Below, in pieces: positions 1-8,725 of a stretch of DNA of 64,000 bases. The stretch is taken from contig NZ_FJVE01000007.1 in NCBI RefSeq assembly GCF_900078195.1, positions 248,001 to 312,000 of the forward strand, in the 5' to 3' direction. A program made the position numbers and the translations under genes. How positions within the stretch are numbered: position 1 is the stretch's first letter; every line of letters begins with the position of its first letter. Below the pieces are notes generated by a model that saw only the letters and a program-made list of their open reading frames with translations, had not been told where the DNA came from and did not search any database. The DNA is from Clostridium sp. Marseille-P299. GTDB taxonomy: Bacteria; Bacillota; Clostridia; Lachnospirales; Lachnospiraceae.

Positions 1-414
1 GCAATTGCAAAAGGAAGAATAAAAGTAAATGAGCAAGTATTTAATGCAATTGAGGCAGGTACTGTAAAAAAAGGTGACGTACTTGGAGTCGCAAGAGTTG
101 CAGGAATTATGGGAGCTAAAAAAACTGCGGAATTGATTCCGATGTGTCATCTTTTAGCTTTTTCAAAATGTAGTATAGATTTTGAAATGTTTAGAGACTC
201 GTTAGAAGTAGAAGCAACTTGCATGATAAAAACCAAAGGACAAACTGGGGTTGAAATGGAGGCACTTACTGGTGTTAATATTGCTTTATTAACAATTTAT
301 GATATGTGTAAAGCAATTGATAAGAGGATGGTTCTTGGAAACATCTACTTATATGAAAAAACAGGTGGTAAGAGTGGAGATGTAAGGTGGAATTCTGACG
401 GGGGTAAAGAGTGA
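1..414 (+). CDS. moaC: Cyclic pyranopterin monophosphate synthase MoaC (5' end outside window)
   Basis: MoaC works after MoaA in the first step of molybdenum cofactor synthesis, giving cyclic pyranopterin monophosphate in the cytoplasm. The reading frame is open from base 1, so the start lies upstream; 137 codons are visible of a protein normally about 155-165 residues long. The visible part holds both family signatures: [13 protein letters not shown] (the LIPxCH motif) and [20 protein letters not shown]. moaA follows after 86 bases, which fits one Moco operon. A small hairpin (TCAC, GGTT / AACC, GTGA) lies just after the stop, near 424-447. No frameshift or missing motif is seen in the visible part. 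Confidence 0.95.
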   Translation, partial: AIAKGRIKVNEQVFNAIEAGTVKKGDVLGVARVAGIMGAKKTAELIPMCHLLAFSKCSIDFEMFRDSLEVEATCMIKTKGQTGVEMEALTGVNIALLTIYDMCKAIDKRMVLGNIYLYEKTGGKSGDVRWNSDGGKE

Positions 415-471
415 AAAAATCATTTTCACTAGGTTAGAACCCGTGATGTGGTTTCTTTCATTGAATTGTGA

Positions 472-482
472 CGCCATAGGCG
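472..482 (+). promoter_or_regulatory. Mini-hairpin just upstream of the moaA ribosome binding site
   Basis: CGCC-ATA-GGCG, a 4-bp stem, sits about 10 bases before the GAGAGG ribosome binding site of moaA. It is one of several small hairpins placed this way in the window. Its role is unknown. Confidence 0.4.
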
Positions 483-500
483 GTAGAATGAGAGGTATAT

Positions 501-1475
501 ATGAAAGACCAATACCAAAGAGAGATTGATTACCTAAGAGTGTCCGTAACAGATGCTTGTAATTTTTGCTGTGAATATTGTAAACCCAGCGAAACAAAAA
601 GTGATGAAGGACAATTAATGACCCTTGATGAATTGTTCCGTATTTGTAAACTTTCATCGGAACTAGGGATTCATGCCATTAAAATAACAGGTGGAGAACC
701 TCTCTTAAGACCAGGAATTGTAGAGTTTATTAAAAAACTAAAAAAATTACCTGATATAAATAGCGTAACTATGACAACCAATGGATTTCTTTTAAAGGAC
801 AAGGTAAAAGAATTAAAAGCTGCTAAAATTGATTGCATTACGGTTAGTTTAGATAGTTTAGATAAGGAACGTTTCCATAGAATCACAAAACGTGATGTAT
901 TAGATACTGTTTTAGAGGCTATTGATGCCTGCTTAAAAGAAGGAATTAGAGTTAAAGTAAATTGTGTAGTTACGAAAGATTTTGATGAATGGACAGCATT
1001 TTATGAGTTTGCTAAGAATAATAAAGTAGATGTTCGCTTTATAGAAATTATGCCAATTGGACCAGGAAAACAATTGGGTAATGGAATGGAAAATCAGATT
1101 TCAAAACATATTTTGTCTATGTTTGATGAAAAAGATTTGGTGAAAGAAAAAAAGGGAAGCGGACCAGCGGTTTATTATAAGAAGGAGGATATGAAAGGTA
1201 GTATTGGTGTGATTGATGCTGTAAGTCATAGCTTTTGCGGAAGCTGCAATCGAATCCGAATTACTTCTCATGGTATGTTAAAACCTTGCTTAGCAAATCC
1301 AAAGTTAATTGATTTTAAACATAAACTAAGAACCGGTGCTACGGATATTGAATTAATGAAGATCATAGCAAGTGCGATTTATCAAAAACCGGTGGGTCAT
1401 CAATTTCATGATGCATTTAAGGCTCCGCAGACGGATTCCACAGAAGAAAGCAATATGTATGAAATTGGCGGCTGA
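501..1475 (+). CDS. moaA: GTP 3',8-cyclase MoaA (radical SAM)
   Basis: MoaA opens molybdenum cofactor synthesis by converting GTP to 3',8-cyclo-GTP with S-adenosylmethionine. The N-terminal CxxxCxxC cluster that binds the SAM [4Fe-4S] is C20-C24-C27 (CNFCCEYC), followed by the GGEP motif. The second, substrate-binding cluster is C246, C249 and C263 in FCGSCNRIRIT...KPCL. The chain ends in Gly-Gly, as MoaA needs. Its 324 residues are normal for the family. The start is supported by GAGAGG upstream. It lies between moaC and a MOSC-MogA fusion, so three consecutive genes serve molybdopterin synthesis. Confidence 0.96.
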   Translation: MKDQYQREIDYLRVSVTDACNFCCEYCKPSETKSDEGQLMTLDELFRICKLSSELGIHAIKITGGEPLLRPGIVEFIKKLKKLPDINSVTMTTNGFLLKDKVKELKAAKIDCITVSLDSLDKERFHRITKRDVLDTVLEAIDACLKEGIRVKVNCVVTKDFDEWTAFYEFAKNNKVDVRFIEIMPIGPGKQLGNGMENQISKHILSMFDEKDLVKEKKGSGPAVYYKKEDMKGSIGVIDAVSHSFCGSCNRIRITSHGMLKPCLANPKLIDFKHKLRTGATDIELMKIIASAIYQKPVGHQFHDAFKAPQTDSTEESNMYEIGG

Positions 1476-1496
1476 TACCAACAGAATTAAAAGTAT

Positions 1497-1511
1497 GTCG
1501 CCTTAAGCGGC
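1497..1511 (+). promoter_or_regulatory. Mini-hairpin upstream of the MOSC-MogA ribosome binding site
   Basis: GTCGC-CTTAA-GCGGC forms a 5-bp stem (one G-T pair) right before GTGAGGA, the ribosome binding site of the next gene. It has the same placement as the hairpins before moaA, the DUF624 gene and others. Confidence 0.45.
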
Positions 1512-1526
1512 GGAATGTGAGGAATT

Positions 1527-2471
1527 ATGGGTAAAGTAATAGCAGTCTGTACCAGCGAGAAAAAAGGTACAGAAAAAAGAAATGTAAATGAAGCTAATTT
1601 TATTGTTGATTTTGGAATTGAAGGAGATGCTCATGCAGGAAAGTGGCATCGTCAAGTTAGTTTATTAAGTCTTGAAAAGTTTGATGCATTTAATGCTAAA
1701 ATAGAAAAAGAAGAAGAAAAAGTGATTCCTGGTGCATTTGGTGAGAATCTCTTAGTAGAGGGAATTCCTTTTGCTTCATTACCAATCGGTACAGAATTCA
1801 TTTGTAATGATGTTGTACTTCGATTAACTCAGGTAGGAAAAGAATGTCATAGTCATTGTGAAATCTATCATAGAGTTGGTGAATGTATCATGCCTAAACA
1901 AGGTGTATTCACTGAAGTTGTAAAAGGTGGTACGATTAAAGTAGGCGATATGATGTCGATTCTTCGCAACGGATACCGTGCTGCGGTAATTACCTTAAGT
2001 GATAGTGGATTTTATGAGGGTAAGAAAGATATTAGTGGTAACGTACTTGAGAATGAGTTAAAAAATCAAGGATATGAAATAACAAATAAAATTATACTTC
2101 CGGATGATAAGGAACGTTTGAAGGCGGAATACATAAGAATATGTGATGAGAATCAAGCGGATATTATCTTTACTACGGGAGGAACAGGCTTATCCCCACG
2201 TGATCAAACACCTGAGGCAACACTTGAGATAGCAGAACGCAATGTTCCAGGAATTGCAGAAGCAATTCGAGCAAACTCAATGAAGATTACAAATAGAGCT
2301 ATGCTCAGCCGTGGTGTTGCGGTAACTAGAGGTAAAACTCTAATCATTAATTTACCAGGAAGTCCAAAAGCAGTCAAAGAATGTTTAGATTTTATTTTAC
2401 CTGAAATCTGGCATGCACTTAGCATACTTTTAGAGAAAGAAAGTAACTGTGCTGGTATAAAAAGAAATTAG
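1527..2471 (+). CDS. MOSC domain-MogA/MoaB fusion protein, molybdenum cofactor synthesis
   Basis: This 314-residue protein joins two Moco-related domains. Residues about 1-145 are a MOSC domain (GAFGENLLVEGI and a cysteine in VGKECHSHC), a sulfur- or metal-carrier fold found in Moco sulfurases and related proteins. Residues about 150-305 are a MogA/MoaB molybdopterin adenylyltransferase domain, with TTGGTGLSPRDQTPEAT and NLPGSPKA; MogA adenylylates molybdopterin before metal insertion by MoeA. The fusion is known in clostridia. It sits 51 bases after moaA and is probably co-transcribed with it. No moeA is visible here. The next gene's promoter begins directly after the stop codon. Confidence 0.9.
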   Translation: MGKVIAVCTSEKKGTEKRNVNEANFIVDFGIEGDAHAGKWHRQVSLLSLEKFDAFNAKIEKEEEKVIPGAFGENLLVEGIPFASLPIGTEFICNDVVLRLTQVGKECHSHCEIYHRVGECIMPKQGVFTEVVKGGTIKVGDMMSILRNGYRAAVITLSDSGFYEGKKDISGNVLENELKNQGYEITNKIILPDDKERLKAEYIRICDENQADIIFTTGGTGLSPRDQTPEATLEIAERNVPGIAEAIRANSMKITNRAMLSRGVAVTRGKTLIINLPGSPKAVKECLDFILPEIWHALSILLEKESNCAGIKRN

Positions 2472-2473
2472 AA

Positions 2474-2502
2474 TTGAAAAATAAACACGAATCGTGTATA
2501 AT
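2474..2502 (+). promoter_or_regulatory. Sigma-A promoter of xpt with a palindrome in the spacer
   Basis: TTGAAA (2474-2479) and TATAAT (2497-2502) are separated by exactly 17 bases. A perfect 6-1-6 inverted repeat, ACACGA-A-TCGTGT (2485-2497), fills the end of the spacer and touches the -10 box, where a bound repressor would block the promoter. No purine riboswitch is visible between this promoter and xpt. Confidence 0.75.
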
Positions 2503-2555
2503 CTTAGCATTATGTTAAATTTTTATGTACAGTAAAGGAAGAGAGGAATAGTTCC

Positions 2556-3134
2556 ATGCAATTATTAAAAGATAGAATAATGCAGGATGGTAATATAAAA
2601 CCAGGCAATGTGTTGAAAGTAGATAGCTTTTTAAATCACCAAATGGATATTACCTTATTAAATGAAATAGGAAAAGAATTTAAAAGGATTTTTTCCGATT
2701 TAAAAATTACAAAAATTTTAACCATTGAGGCATCTGGTATTGGTATCGCATGTATTGCGGCTCAATATTTTGATGTACCTGTTGTGTTTGCTAAAAAAAC
2801 ACAGAGTATCAACATTGATGGAGATGTATATTCTACTAAAATAGAATCTTTTACACATAAAAAGACATACGATGTTATCGTTTCAAAGCGTTTTTTAAAT
2901 AAAGATGATAGAGTATTAATCATTGATGATTTCTTAGCAAATGGTTGTGCTATGGTAGGTTTAATCGATTTAGTAATCAGCGCTGGAGCATCCGTTGAAG
3001 GTATTGGAATTGTAATTGAAAAAGGATTCCAAACTGGCGGAGAGATTATACGTGAAATGGGTCTTCGTTTAGAATCCCTCGCAATCATTGATAGCATGGA
3101 TGCTGAAAAAGGCACTGTTGAATTTCGTGAATAA
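2556..3134 (+). CDS. xpt: Xanthine phosphoribosyltransferase
   Basis: Xpt salvages xanthine by joining it to PRPP to form XMP in the cytoplasm. The 192-residue length matches the Bacillus enzyme. The protein opens with [12 protein letters not shown], typical of Xpt, and carries the PRPP-binding loop [11 protein letters not shown]. The C-terminal region [10 protein letters not shown] is also typical. In many Firmicutes xpt is preceded by a guanine riboswitch and followed by a xanthine permease. Neither is seen here: the short leader has only the promoter described above, and the gene ends in its own terminator, so it looks monocistronic. Confidence 0.93.
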   Translation: MQLLKDRIMQDGNIKPGNVLKVDSFLNHQMDITLLNEIGKEFKRIFSDLKITKILTIEASGIGIACIAAQYFDVPVVFAKKTQSINIDGDVYSTKIESFTHKKTYDVIVSKRFLNKDDRVLIIDDFLANGCAMVGLIDLVISAGASVEGIGIVIEKGFQTGGEIIREMGLRLESLAIIDSMDAEKGTVEFRE

Positions 3135-3154
3135 TTAATAGTTATTTATATATA

Positions 3155-3226
3155 AAGGTAAACTTTAAACCGGAATATAGAAAACAAAATGTATTGTTTT
3201 CTTTCGGAGAAAGTTTACCTTTTTTA
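3155..3226 (+). terminator. Nested rho-independent terminator after xpt
   Basis: An outer 12-bp stem (AAGGTAAACTTT / AAAGTTTACCTT, 3155-3166 with 3210-3221) encloses a CCGGAA/TTTCGG pairing and an inner 8-bp hairpin (GAAAACAA/TTGTTTTC), followed by a T-run. The whole forms one long interrupted hairpin. Confidence 0.85.
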
Positions 3227-3262
3227 TATTTCTAAAAACTCTATGAAATATAGGTAGGGGTA

Positions 3263-3291
3263 TTTCAAATATAATTATATAATGCTATAAT
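3263..3291 (+). promoter_or_regulatory. Promoter of manA (extended -10)
   Basis: TTTCAA (3263-3268), 17 bases, then TATAAT (3286-3291) preceded by TGC, an extended -10. It lies 22 bases before the manA start. Confidence 0.6.
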
Positions 3292-3313
3292 AAGAAGAAA
3301 CTGCGGAGGAATA

Positions 3314-4246
3314 ATGGAGGAGATTCTTTTTTTAAAACCTGTGTTTAAAGAAATGATTTGGGGGGGCAACCGTCTTAGAACGGATTTTAATTATTCTATC
3401 AACGGTGAGCATATTGGGGAATGCTGGGCTGTTAGTGCTCATAAAAATGGCGACTGTGAGGGGGTTACAGGCAAATATGTGGGCAAGCGTTTGAGTGAGC
3501 TATGGTTAGAACAAAGAGAATTATTTGGAAATATTTCAGGGGATGTATTTCCATTATTAATAAAAATCATTGATGCAAAAGATGATTTAAGTATTCAAGT
3601 TCATCCAGACGATCATTATGCGGCTGAATATGAAAATGGAGCATTAGGCAAAACAGAATGCTGGTACATTCTAGATTGTAGTGAAGATGCAAACATCGTT
3701 ATTGGACATCATGCAAAGAGCAAAGAAGAATTAAAAAGCATGATAAACAACAATGCTTGGGAAGATTTGATACGAATATTACCAATTAAAAAAGGAGACT
3801 TTTTTCAAATTGAACCTGGGACAGTTCATGCGATAAAAGCAGGAACTTTAGTTTTAGAAACTCAGCAAAATAGTGATATCACATATCGACTACATGATTA
3901 TAATCGTCTTCAGGATGGAAAGCCAAGAGAGTTACATTTGGATAAGAGTATCGATGTAATTGGGTGCCCACACAACGATGCCATAGCGAACAAAAAAGAA
4001 ACCAGTTATGAAAACGCTACGGTAGAAGAATTAATTCAATGTAAGTACTATACTGTAGATAAAGTGCAAATTCATGGTAGTCAAAAATTTGTACAAGATC
4101 ACCCTTTTTTAAACTTAAGTGTATTAGAAGGGAATGGAAGTATTGATACCATAGCGATAAAGAAGGGAGACCACTTTATTATACCAGCAGGATATGGGGA
4201 GTATACATTGGAAGGGATGATGATGTTAATTACATCCCATGTATAA
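3314..4246 (+). CDS. manA: Mannose-6-phosphate isomerase, class I
   Basis: The enzyme interconverts mannose 6-phosphate and fructose 6-phosphate and links mannose use to glycolysis and to GDP-mannose supply. It has the zinc-site motifs of type I isomerases: QVHPDD (residues about 97-102), GKTECWYIL (Glu ligand) and GTVHAI (His ligand). The N-terminal WGGNRL is also typical. At 310 residues it is the short bacterial form. The start follows GGAGGAATA. It has its own promoter. The next gene, a DUF624 membrane protein, begins 88 bases later with its own mini-hairpin and ribosome binding site. Confidence 0.92.
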   Translation: MEEILFLKPVFKEMIWGGNRLRTDFNYSINGEHIGECWAVSAHKNGDCEGVTGKYVGKRLSELWLEQRELFGNISGDVFPLLIKIIDAKDDLSIQVHPDDHYAAEYENGALGKTECWYILDCSEDANIVIGHHAKSKEELKSMINNNAWEDLIRILPIKKGDFFQIEPGTVHAIKAGTLVLETQQNSDITYRLHDYNRLQDGKPRELHLDKSIDVIGCPHNDAIANKKETSYENATVEELIQCKYYTVDKVQIHGSQKFVQDHPFLNLSVLEGNGSIDTIAIKKGDHFIIPAGYGEYTLEGMMMLITSHV

Positions 4247-4305
4247 AAAGATAAAAAGGTAGTATTTAAACTTGTAATTGCAATGAAATTGGAGGAAAGA
4301 TGAAA

Positions 4306-4321
4306 GCTGCCGGTAGGTAGC
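4306..4321 (+). promoter_or_regulatory. Mini-hairpin abutting the ribosome binding site of the DUF624 gene
   Basis: GCTGCC-GGTA-GGTAGC is a 6-bp stem with a tetraloop, followed at once by ATGGAGG and the ATG at 4335. It closely resembles the element before the ABC permease at 24600 and the pilin-like gene at 48763. Confidence 0.6.
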
Positions 4322-4334
4322 ATGGAGGTTTAAG

Positions 4335-4994
4335 ATGGGTAATTTATTTAATTTGGAAAATGGTTTCTTTTCTTTTATGGGGAAAGTATGGGATATGATT
4401 TTATTAAGCATTTTGTGGGTGGTTTTGTGTATTCCAATTGTAACCATTGGTCCAGCGACAACAGCTTTATATTACACGGTTGTAAAGGTAATTCGTAGAG
4501 AACGTGGATACGTATTTCGTGAATTCTTTCATTCCTTTAAGGATAATTTTAAATTAGGTCTTATAACTTCAGTTATTTATGTAGTTTTGGCTTATATTTT
4601 ATATGTTGACTATATCTACGCAAATAGTTTAAAAGCAACAAATCCAAATCAAGCATATTTATTTTTTGCAGGGTTTAATGCAATTACTTTAGTAGCAATC
4701 GCAGTTCTTGCATATATATTCCCTGTCCTTTCAAGATTTACTTTAAATTTAAAAGGATTATTTAAAACGACGTTCTTAATGGCCATGAAGCATATATTTA
4801 CAACAATAGCATTAATTGTAATCATCGGTGCTTCTGGACTCGTTTTATCAATTGTTATACCAGCGATATTATTTATGCCTTCGTTATGTTGTCTTTTATG
4901 CTCCTTCTTGATTGAACGAGTATTTAAGAAATATATGCCTGTACCAGATCAAACACCAGAGGAATCCGGTAAGGATCAATGGTATTTGGAGTAG
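4335..4994 (+). CDS. DUF624 (YesL-like) integral membrane protein
   Basis: A 219-residue protein with about five hydrophobic segments. The N-terminus (ENGFFSFMGKVWDMILLS...CIPIVTIGPATTALYY) matches the DUF624/YesL family, found in Firmicutes mostly near carbohydrate transport and glycoside hydrolase genes. Its biochemical role is not established. Here it lies between manA and glgB, with 29 bases before glgB, so a link to carbohydrate metabolism or envelope function is reasonable but inferred. The start is fixed by GGAGG six bases upstream. The C-terminal tail is hydrophilic. Confidence 0.8.
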   Translation: MGNLFNLENGFFSFMGKVWDMILLSILWVVLCIPIVTIGPATTALYYTVVKVIRRERGYVFREFFHSFKDNFKLGLITSVIYVVLAYILYVDYIYANSLKATNPNQAYLFFAGFNAITLVAIAVLAYIFPVLSRFTLNLKGLFKTTFLMAMKHIFTTIALIVIIGASGLVLSIVIPAILFMPSLCCLLCSFLIERVFKKYMPVPDQTPEESGKDQWYLE

Positions 4995-5023
4995 TAAAAA
5001 TAGAATAAAAAGAAGAGGTTCGT

Positions 5024-7261
5024 ATGAGTGAAGATGTCTTGTATCAATTAATGAACTGGCCAGAGATTGAGACGATTGTTTATTCAGAACATGACAATCC
5101 TCATCAATTACTAGGAGCTCATAAAGTAGAAGCAGGAATTCTTGTGACTGCGTTTCTACCAAATGCAAAAGAAGTAATATTAAAGTTTAAAGGTACGAAT
5201 CGTGAATATCCAATGATTTTGGAAGAAGAGAATGGTTTTTATGCAGTGCTTTTACACATGAAAAAGATACAAGCATACACTCTTAAGATAACGTGGAATA
5301 ACGGGACGATAGAGGAAATAAAAGATCCATATTCTTACGAGCCTCTGATAAAAGCAGAAGATACTATGAGATTTCGCCAAGGGATTCATTATAATATATA
5401 TGAATTACTTGGCGCTCATATTCAGACGATAAAGGGCGTGACGGGCACTTATTTTGCAGTTTGGGCACCAAATGCAGTAAGAGTTAGCGTTGTCGGGGAC
5501 TTTAATGCATGGGATGGGAGAAGGCATCCGATGCGAAGATTGCCTGATTGTGGTATCTTTGAACTTTTTCTACCAGGAGTATTACAAGGCTCGATTTATA
5601 AGTATGAAATAAAAGCAAAAGGTGGTCTAACTTTTTTAAAGTCTGATCCTTATGCCAATTATACAGAAATACGTCCAGCAAATGCATCCATTGTATTTGA
5701 TCTTGATCAATATCAATGGAATGATATTGATTGGATGAAAGAAAGAAAACAAAAGAAGACGAGAGAACTTCCTATGTCTATTTATGAAGTTCATTTAGGA
5801 TCATTTAAAAAGCCACAAGAGAAAAATGGTTCTTTTTTTAATTACCGCGATCTTGCAGGAATGCTATGCGAGTACGTAAAAGAAATGGGATATACCCATA
5901 TTGAAATCATGCCAATTATGGAACACCCTTTGGATGAGTCTTGGGGATACCAAGTTACTGGATATTATGCAGCTACATCACGTTACGGGACGCCAGAAGA
6001 TTTTATGTATTTCGTAGATTATATGCATCAACAAGGTATCGGGGTAATCCTTGATTGGGTGCCGGCTCATTTCCCAAGAGATAATCATGGACTGTCTAAT
6101 TTTGATGGTACATGTTTATACGAGCATAAAGATCCAAAGCAAGGTTTTCATCCACATTGGGGAACATTAATCTATAATTATGGAAGAGCGGAAGTTTCAA
6201 ACTTTCTAATTGCCAATGCACTATTTTGGATTGAAAAATATCATATAGACGGGATAAGGATCGATGCGGTTGCCTCCATGCTATATCTTGACTATGGTAA
6301 ATTAGATGGAGAATGGATAGCAAATAAGTATGGTGGAAATGAGAATTTAGAGGCCGTAGAAGTTATAAAACATTTAAACTCCATTGTTAAAAAAAGAAAA
6401 GATGGCGTTATAATGATAGCTGAAGATTCGACTACTTGGCCTTTGGTAACAGGTTCGCTAAAAGAGGGTGGACTTGGTTTTGATTATAAATGGAATATGG
6501 GCTGGATGAATGATTTTACTTATTATATGAAACAAGATCCATTGTTTCGCAAAGGATGTCATGAAGCATTAACCTTCAGTATGGAATATGCTTATCGTGA
6601 AAATTTCATTCTAGTATTATCTCATGATGAGGTAGTACATGAGAAAAAATCAATGATTCTAAAGATGCCGGGTGAAATGCAAGATAAATTTGCTAATTTA
6701 CGTGTTGCATATGGATTTATGACTGCACATCCAGGAAAAAAATTACTTTTTATGGGTCAGGAATTTGCACAATTTTCAGAATGGAATGAAGAGAAGAGTC
6801 TTGATTTTTCTTTGTTAAATGAAACTTTAAATTCTCAAATGAAAGAATACGTAAAGGATCTTAACCATTTATATAGAAATCATAAAGCTCTATACCAAAT
6901 GGACTATAGTGAAAAAGGTTTTGAGTGGGTAAGTCGTTTCGATGCAGATCATAGCATTATAAGTTTTATGAGAATTGGGAAGAGGAAAGAGGAACAGTTA
7001 TTTGTTATTTGCAATTTTACACCAGTAGTATATGAAAGCTACAAAGTTGCGGTACCAAGACCTGGGAAATATAAAGAAATATTTAATAGTGATGCTATAA
7101 AATATGGCGGCTTTGGACATGTAAATCCAAGAGTAAAAACTACAAAAAAGATGCCTACTAGTGAGGGAAAGTATTCTATTACAATGACAATACCGCCACT
7201 TGGGATAGCTATATTTATGCTACATAGCGAGAATAGCAATGTAAGGAGTATAGATAATTAA
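5024..7261 (+). CDS. glgB: 1,4-alpha-glucan branching enzyme (GH13)
   Basis: GlgB makes alpha-1,6 branches in glycogen. The 745-residue protein has the usual order: an N-terminal domain, a CBM48-like domain (GTYFAVWAPNAVRVSVVGDFN, about residues 145-165), the GH13 barrel and a C-terminal beta domain. All catalytic motifs are intact: DWVPAHF (region I), GIRIDAVASMLYLDYG (nucleophile Asp), IAEDSTTWP (acid/base Glu) and LSHDEVVH (third Asp). It probably shares a transcript with the upstream DUF624 gene. No other glycogen synthesis gene (glgC, glgA) is in the window. A tandem repeat array begins right after the stop. The GH13 protein at 15301 is a dead relative. Confidence 0.96.
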   Translation: MSEDVLYQLMNWPEIETIVYSEHDNPHQLLGAHKVEAGILVTAFLPNAKEVILKFKGTNREYPMILEEENGFYAVLLHMKKIQAYTLKITWNNGTIEEIKDPYSYEPLIKAEDTMRFRQGIHYNIYELLGAHIQTIKGVTGTYFAVWAPNAVRVSVVGDFNAWDGRRHPMRRLPDCGIFELFLPGVLQGSIYKYEIKAKGGLTFLKSDPYANYTEIRPANASIVFDLDQYQWNDIDWMKERKQKKTRELPMSIYEVHLGSFKKPQEKNGSFFNYRDLAGMLCEYVKEMGYTHIEIMPIMEHPLDESWGYQVTGYYAATSRYGTPEDFMYFVDYMHQQGIGVILDWVPAHFPRDNHGLSNFDGTCLYEHKDPKQGFHPHWGTLIYNYGRAEVSNFLIANALFWIEKYHIDGIRIDAVASMLYLDYGKLDGEWIANKYGGNENLEAVEVIKHLNSIVKKRKDGVIMIAEDSTTWPLVTGSLKEGGLGFDYKWNMGWMNDFTYYMKQDPLFRKGCHEALTFSMEYAYRENFILVLSHDEVVHEKKSMILKMPGEMQDKFANLRVAYGFMTAHPGKKLLFMGQEFAQFSEWNEEKSLDFSLLNETLNSQMKEYVKDLNHLYRNHKALYQMDYSEKGFEWVSRFDADHSIISFMRIGKRKEEQLFVICNFTPVVYESYKVAVPRPGKYKEIFNSDAIKYGGFGHVNPRVKTTKKMPTSEGKYSITMTIPPLGIAIFMLHSENSNVRSIDN

Positions 7262-7409
7262 TGTCACTTATAACGTATGATAGCCCATAATTTAAATAAA
7301 TGTCACTTATAACGTATGAAAGTTCATAATTTAAAAAAATGTCACTTATGACGTATAAAAGTTCATAATTTTAATAAAATGTCACTTATAACGTATGAAA
7401 CTTCATAAA
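7262..7409 (+). repeat. Four-copy tandem repeat of about 39 bp after glgB
   Basis: Four near-identical units beginning TGTCACTTATAACGTATGA start at 7262, 7301, 7340 and 7380 (periods 39, 39, 40). Each ends in a CATAATTTAAA-like stretch. They begin directly after the glgB stop. There are no variable spacers, so this is not a CRISPR array. Confidence 0.9.
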
Positions 7410-7500
7410 TAAAAAGGCAAAAACAAGGGTAAAAAAGCAATAAAATTATAAACTAAAAATTGATATTTAAATAAATATAAAAAGGAGAGATGCTTACTAT

Positions 7501-8370
7501 ATGAAAGAACTCATTTTTTTACAAGCAGTTGATATTGAACAAAAGATGTCAGAACTTGATAAGCTATGGGATAAATTTTGGCCAGCAGCACAAAGTTTTT
7601 TAATTAAATTAGCGGTTTCAATTATTGTGTTTATCATAAGTAAAAAATTATTGAAACTTTTTTTAAACTTAACAAGAAAAGGACTTGAACGAGCCAAGTT
7701 TGATTTAGGAGTAGCTCATTTTATAACTTCTGTGTTACAAGTATTAGCATACATTTTAATAATTACTATGATTGCAGATATACTTGGGCTACCAACAACA
7801 TCTTTTGTTGCAATTCTTGGATCTGCTGGTTTAGCAATTGGCTTAGCTTTACAAGGGAGTCTTAGTAACTTTGCAGGTGGTGTATTACTATTAGTACTAA
7901 AGCCATTTCGAGTAGGCGATTATATTATTGTAGGAGTATTAGAAGGTACTGTTACAGCAGTTGATATCTTTTATACAAAAATTATTACTTCAGATAATAG
8001 ACTAGTAGTGTTACCAAATGGTTCATTATCAAATAGTAATATTACCAATGTAACGAATGAACCAAATCGAAGACTGGATTTAATAATACCCATTGGCTAT
8101 GATGATGATATAAGAACTGTAAAAGATGAATTAAATAATATCATATTAAGACATGAGTTAATCTTAAAGGAAAAGAACATGGATATTTTTGTGAATGCAT
8201 TTGGTGATGATGCAGTAGAAATAGCGATTCGTGTGTGGGTGGCAAAGGAGAATTATTTAACTGTAAAATCTGAGCTGTTAGAAACCATTAAGTACATGTT
8301 TGATGAGAAGGGATTTTCTATACCATATCGTAAAATGGATATTGTTATAACAAATAATAAGGAATCCTAG
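7501..8370 (+). CDS. mscS: Small-conductance mechanosensitive channel, MscS family
   Basis: MscS channels release solutes when membrane tension rises after hypo-osmotic shock. The 289-residue protein matches E. coli MscS in length. It has an amphipathic N-terminus, hydrophobic segments near residues 32-52 and 68-100, then the pore helix signature GSAGLAIGLALQGSLSNF and the conserved KPFRVGDYI at the start of the cytoplasmic beta domain. The start follows AAAGGAGAG. It appears monocistronic, with a repeat array upstream and a terminator about 160 bases downstream. Confidence 0.93.
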   Translation: MKELIFLQAVDIEQKMSELDKLWDKFWPAAQSFLIKLAVSIIVFIISKKLLKLFLNLTRKGLERAKFDLGVAHFITSVLQVLAYILIITMIADILGLPTTSFVAILGSAGLAIGLALQGSLSNFAGGVLLLVLKPFRVGDYIIVGVLEGTVTAVDIFYTKIITSDNRLVVLPNGSLSNSNITNVTNEPNRRLDLIIPIGYDDDIRTVKDELNNIILRHELILKEKNMDIFVNAFGDDAVEIAIRVWVAKENYLTVKSELLETIKYMFDEKGFSIPYRKMDIVITNNKES

Positions 8371-8530
8371 TTTTCATAACAATACAGATGTTTTGGCAAA
8401 ATTAACTAATATTTCGTTTTAGCTATTAATATTTTGTGCAATATAGAAAAAGTTATAATTTTAAAAAAAAATACTTTTCAAGATGAAAAAATAATGGTAT
8501 TTTATATCTTAAGAAGTTTATCAGAGCGAG

Positions 8531-8562
8531 GGTGTTCTCAATTTTTGAGGGCACCTTTTTTT
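8531..8562 (+). terminator. Terminator (or attenuator) between mscS and glnN
   Basis: GGTG-TT-CTCAA / TTGAG-GG-CACC with a short loop, followed by seven T. The gap between genes is 355 bases. The terminator may end mscS, or act as an attenuator for glnN, where some clostridia use ANTAR antitermination. I could not find the paired hexaloop hairpins expected for an ANTAR target. The remaining bases are AT-rich without other visible structure. Confidence 0.7.
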
Positions 8563-8725
8563 AAAATTATTTTTAGTATTCATATCAAGCTAAAGTTGTA
8601 ATTTGAGCATAAATATGTTTTAATGATATCGGAATATTTAAGAATAATTATTTAATGATAGACTAATAAGTTTACACTAAACCTTATTTTATACAATGTT
8701 TGCGATGAAAGTGGAGGAAAATTAT

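Noticed and set aside
2503..2555. Guanine riboswitch before xpt
   Set aside because: The leader is too short and lacks the conserved junction and loop-loop sequences of the purine aptamer.
7262..7409. CRISPR-like array
   Set aside because: Only four units follow each other with no unique spacers, and no cas genes are near. It is a plain tandem repeat.
8371..8725. ANTAR-type antitermination leader of glnN
   Set aside because: A terminator is present, but I could not find the two adjacent hexaloop hairpins required, so I call only a terminator.
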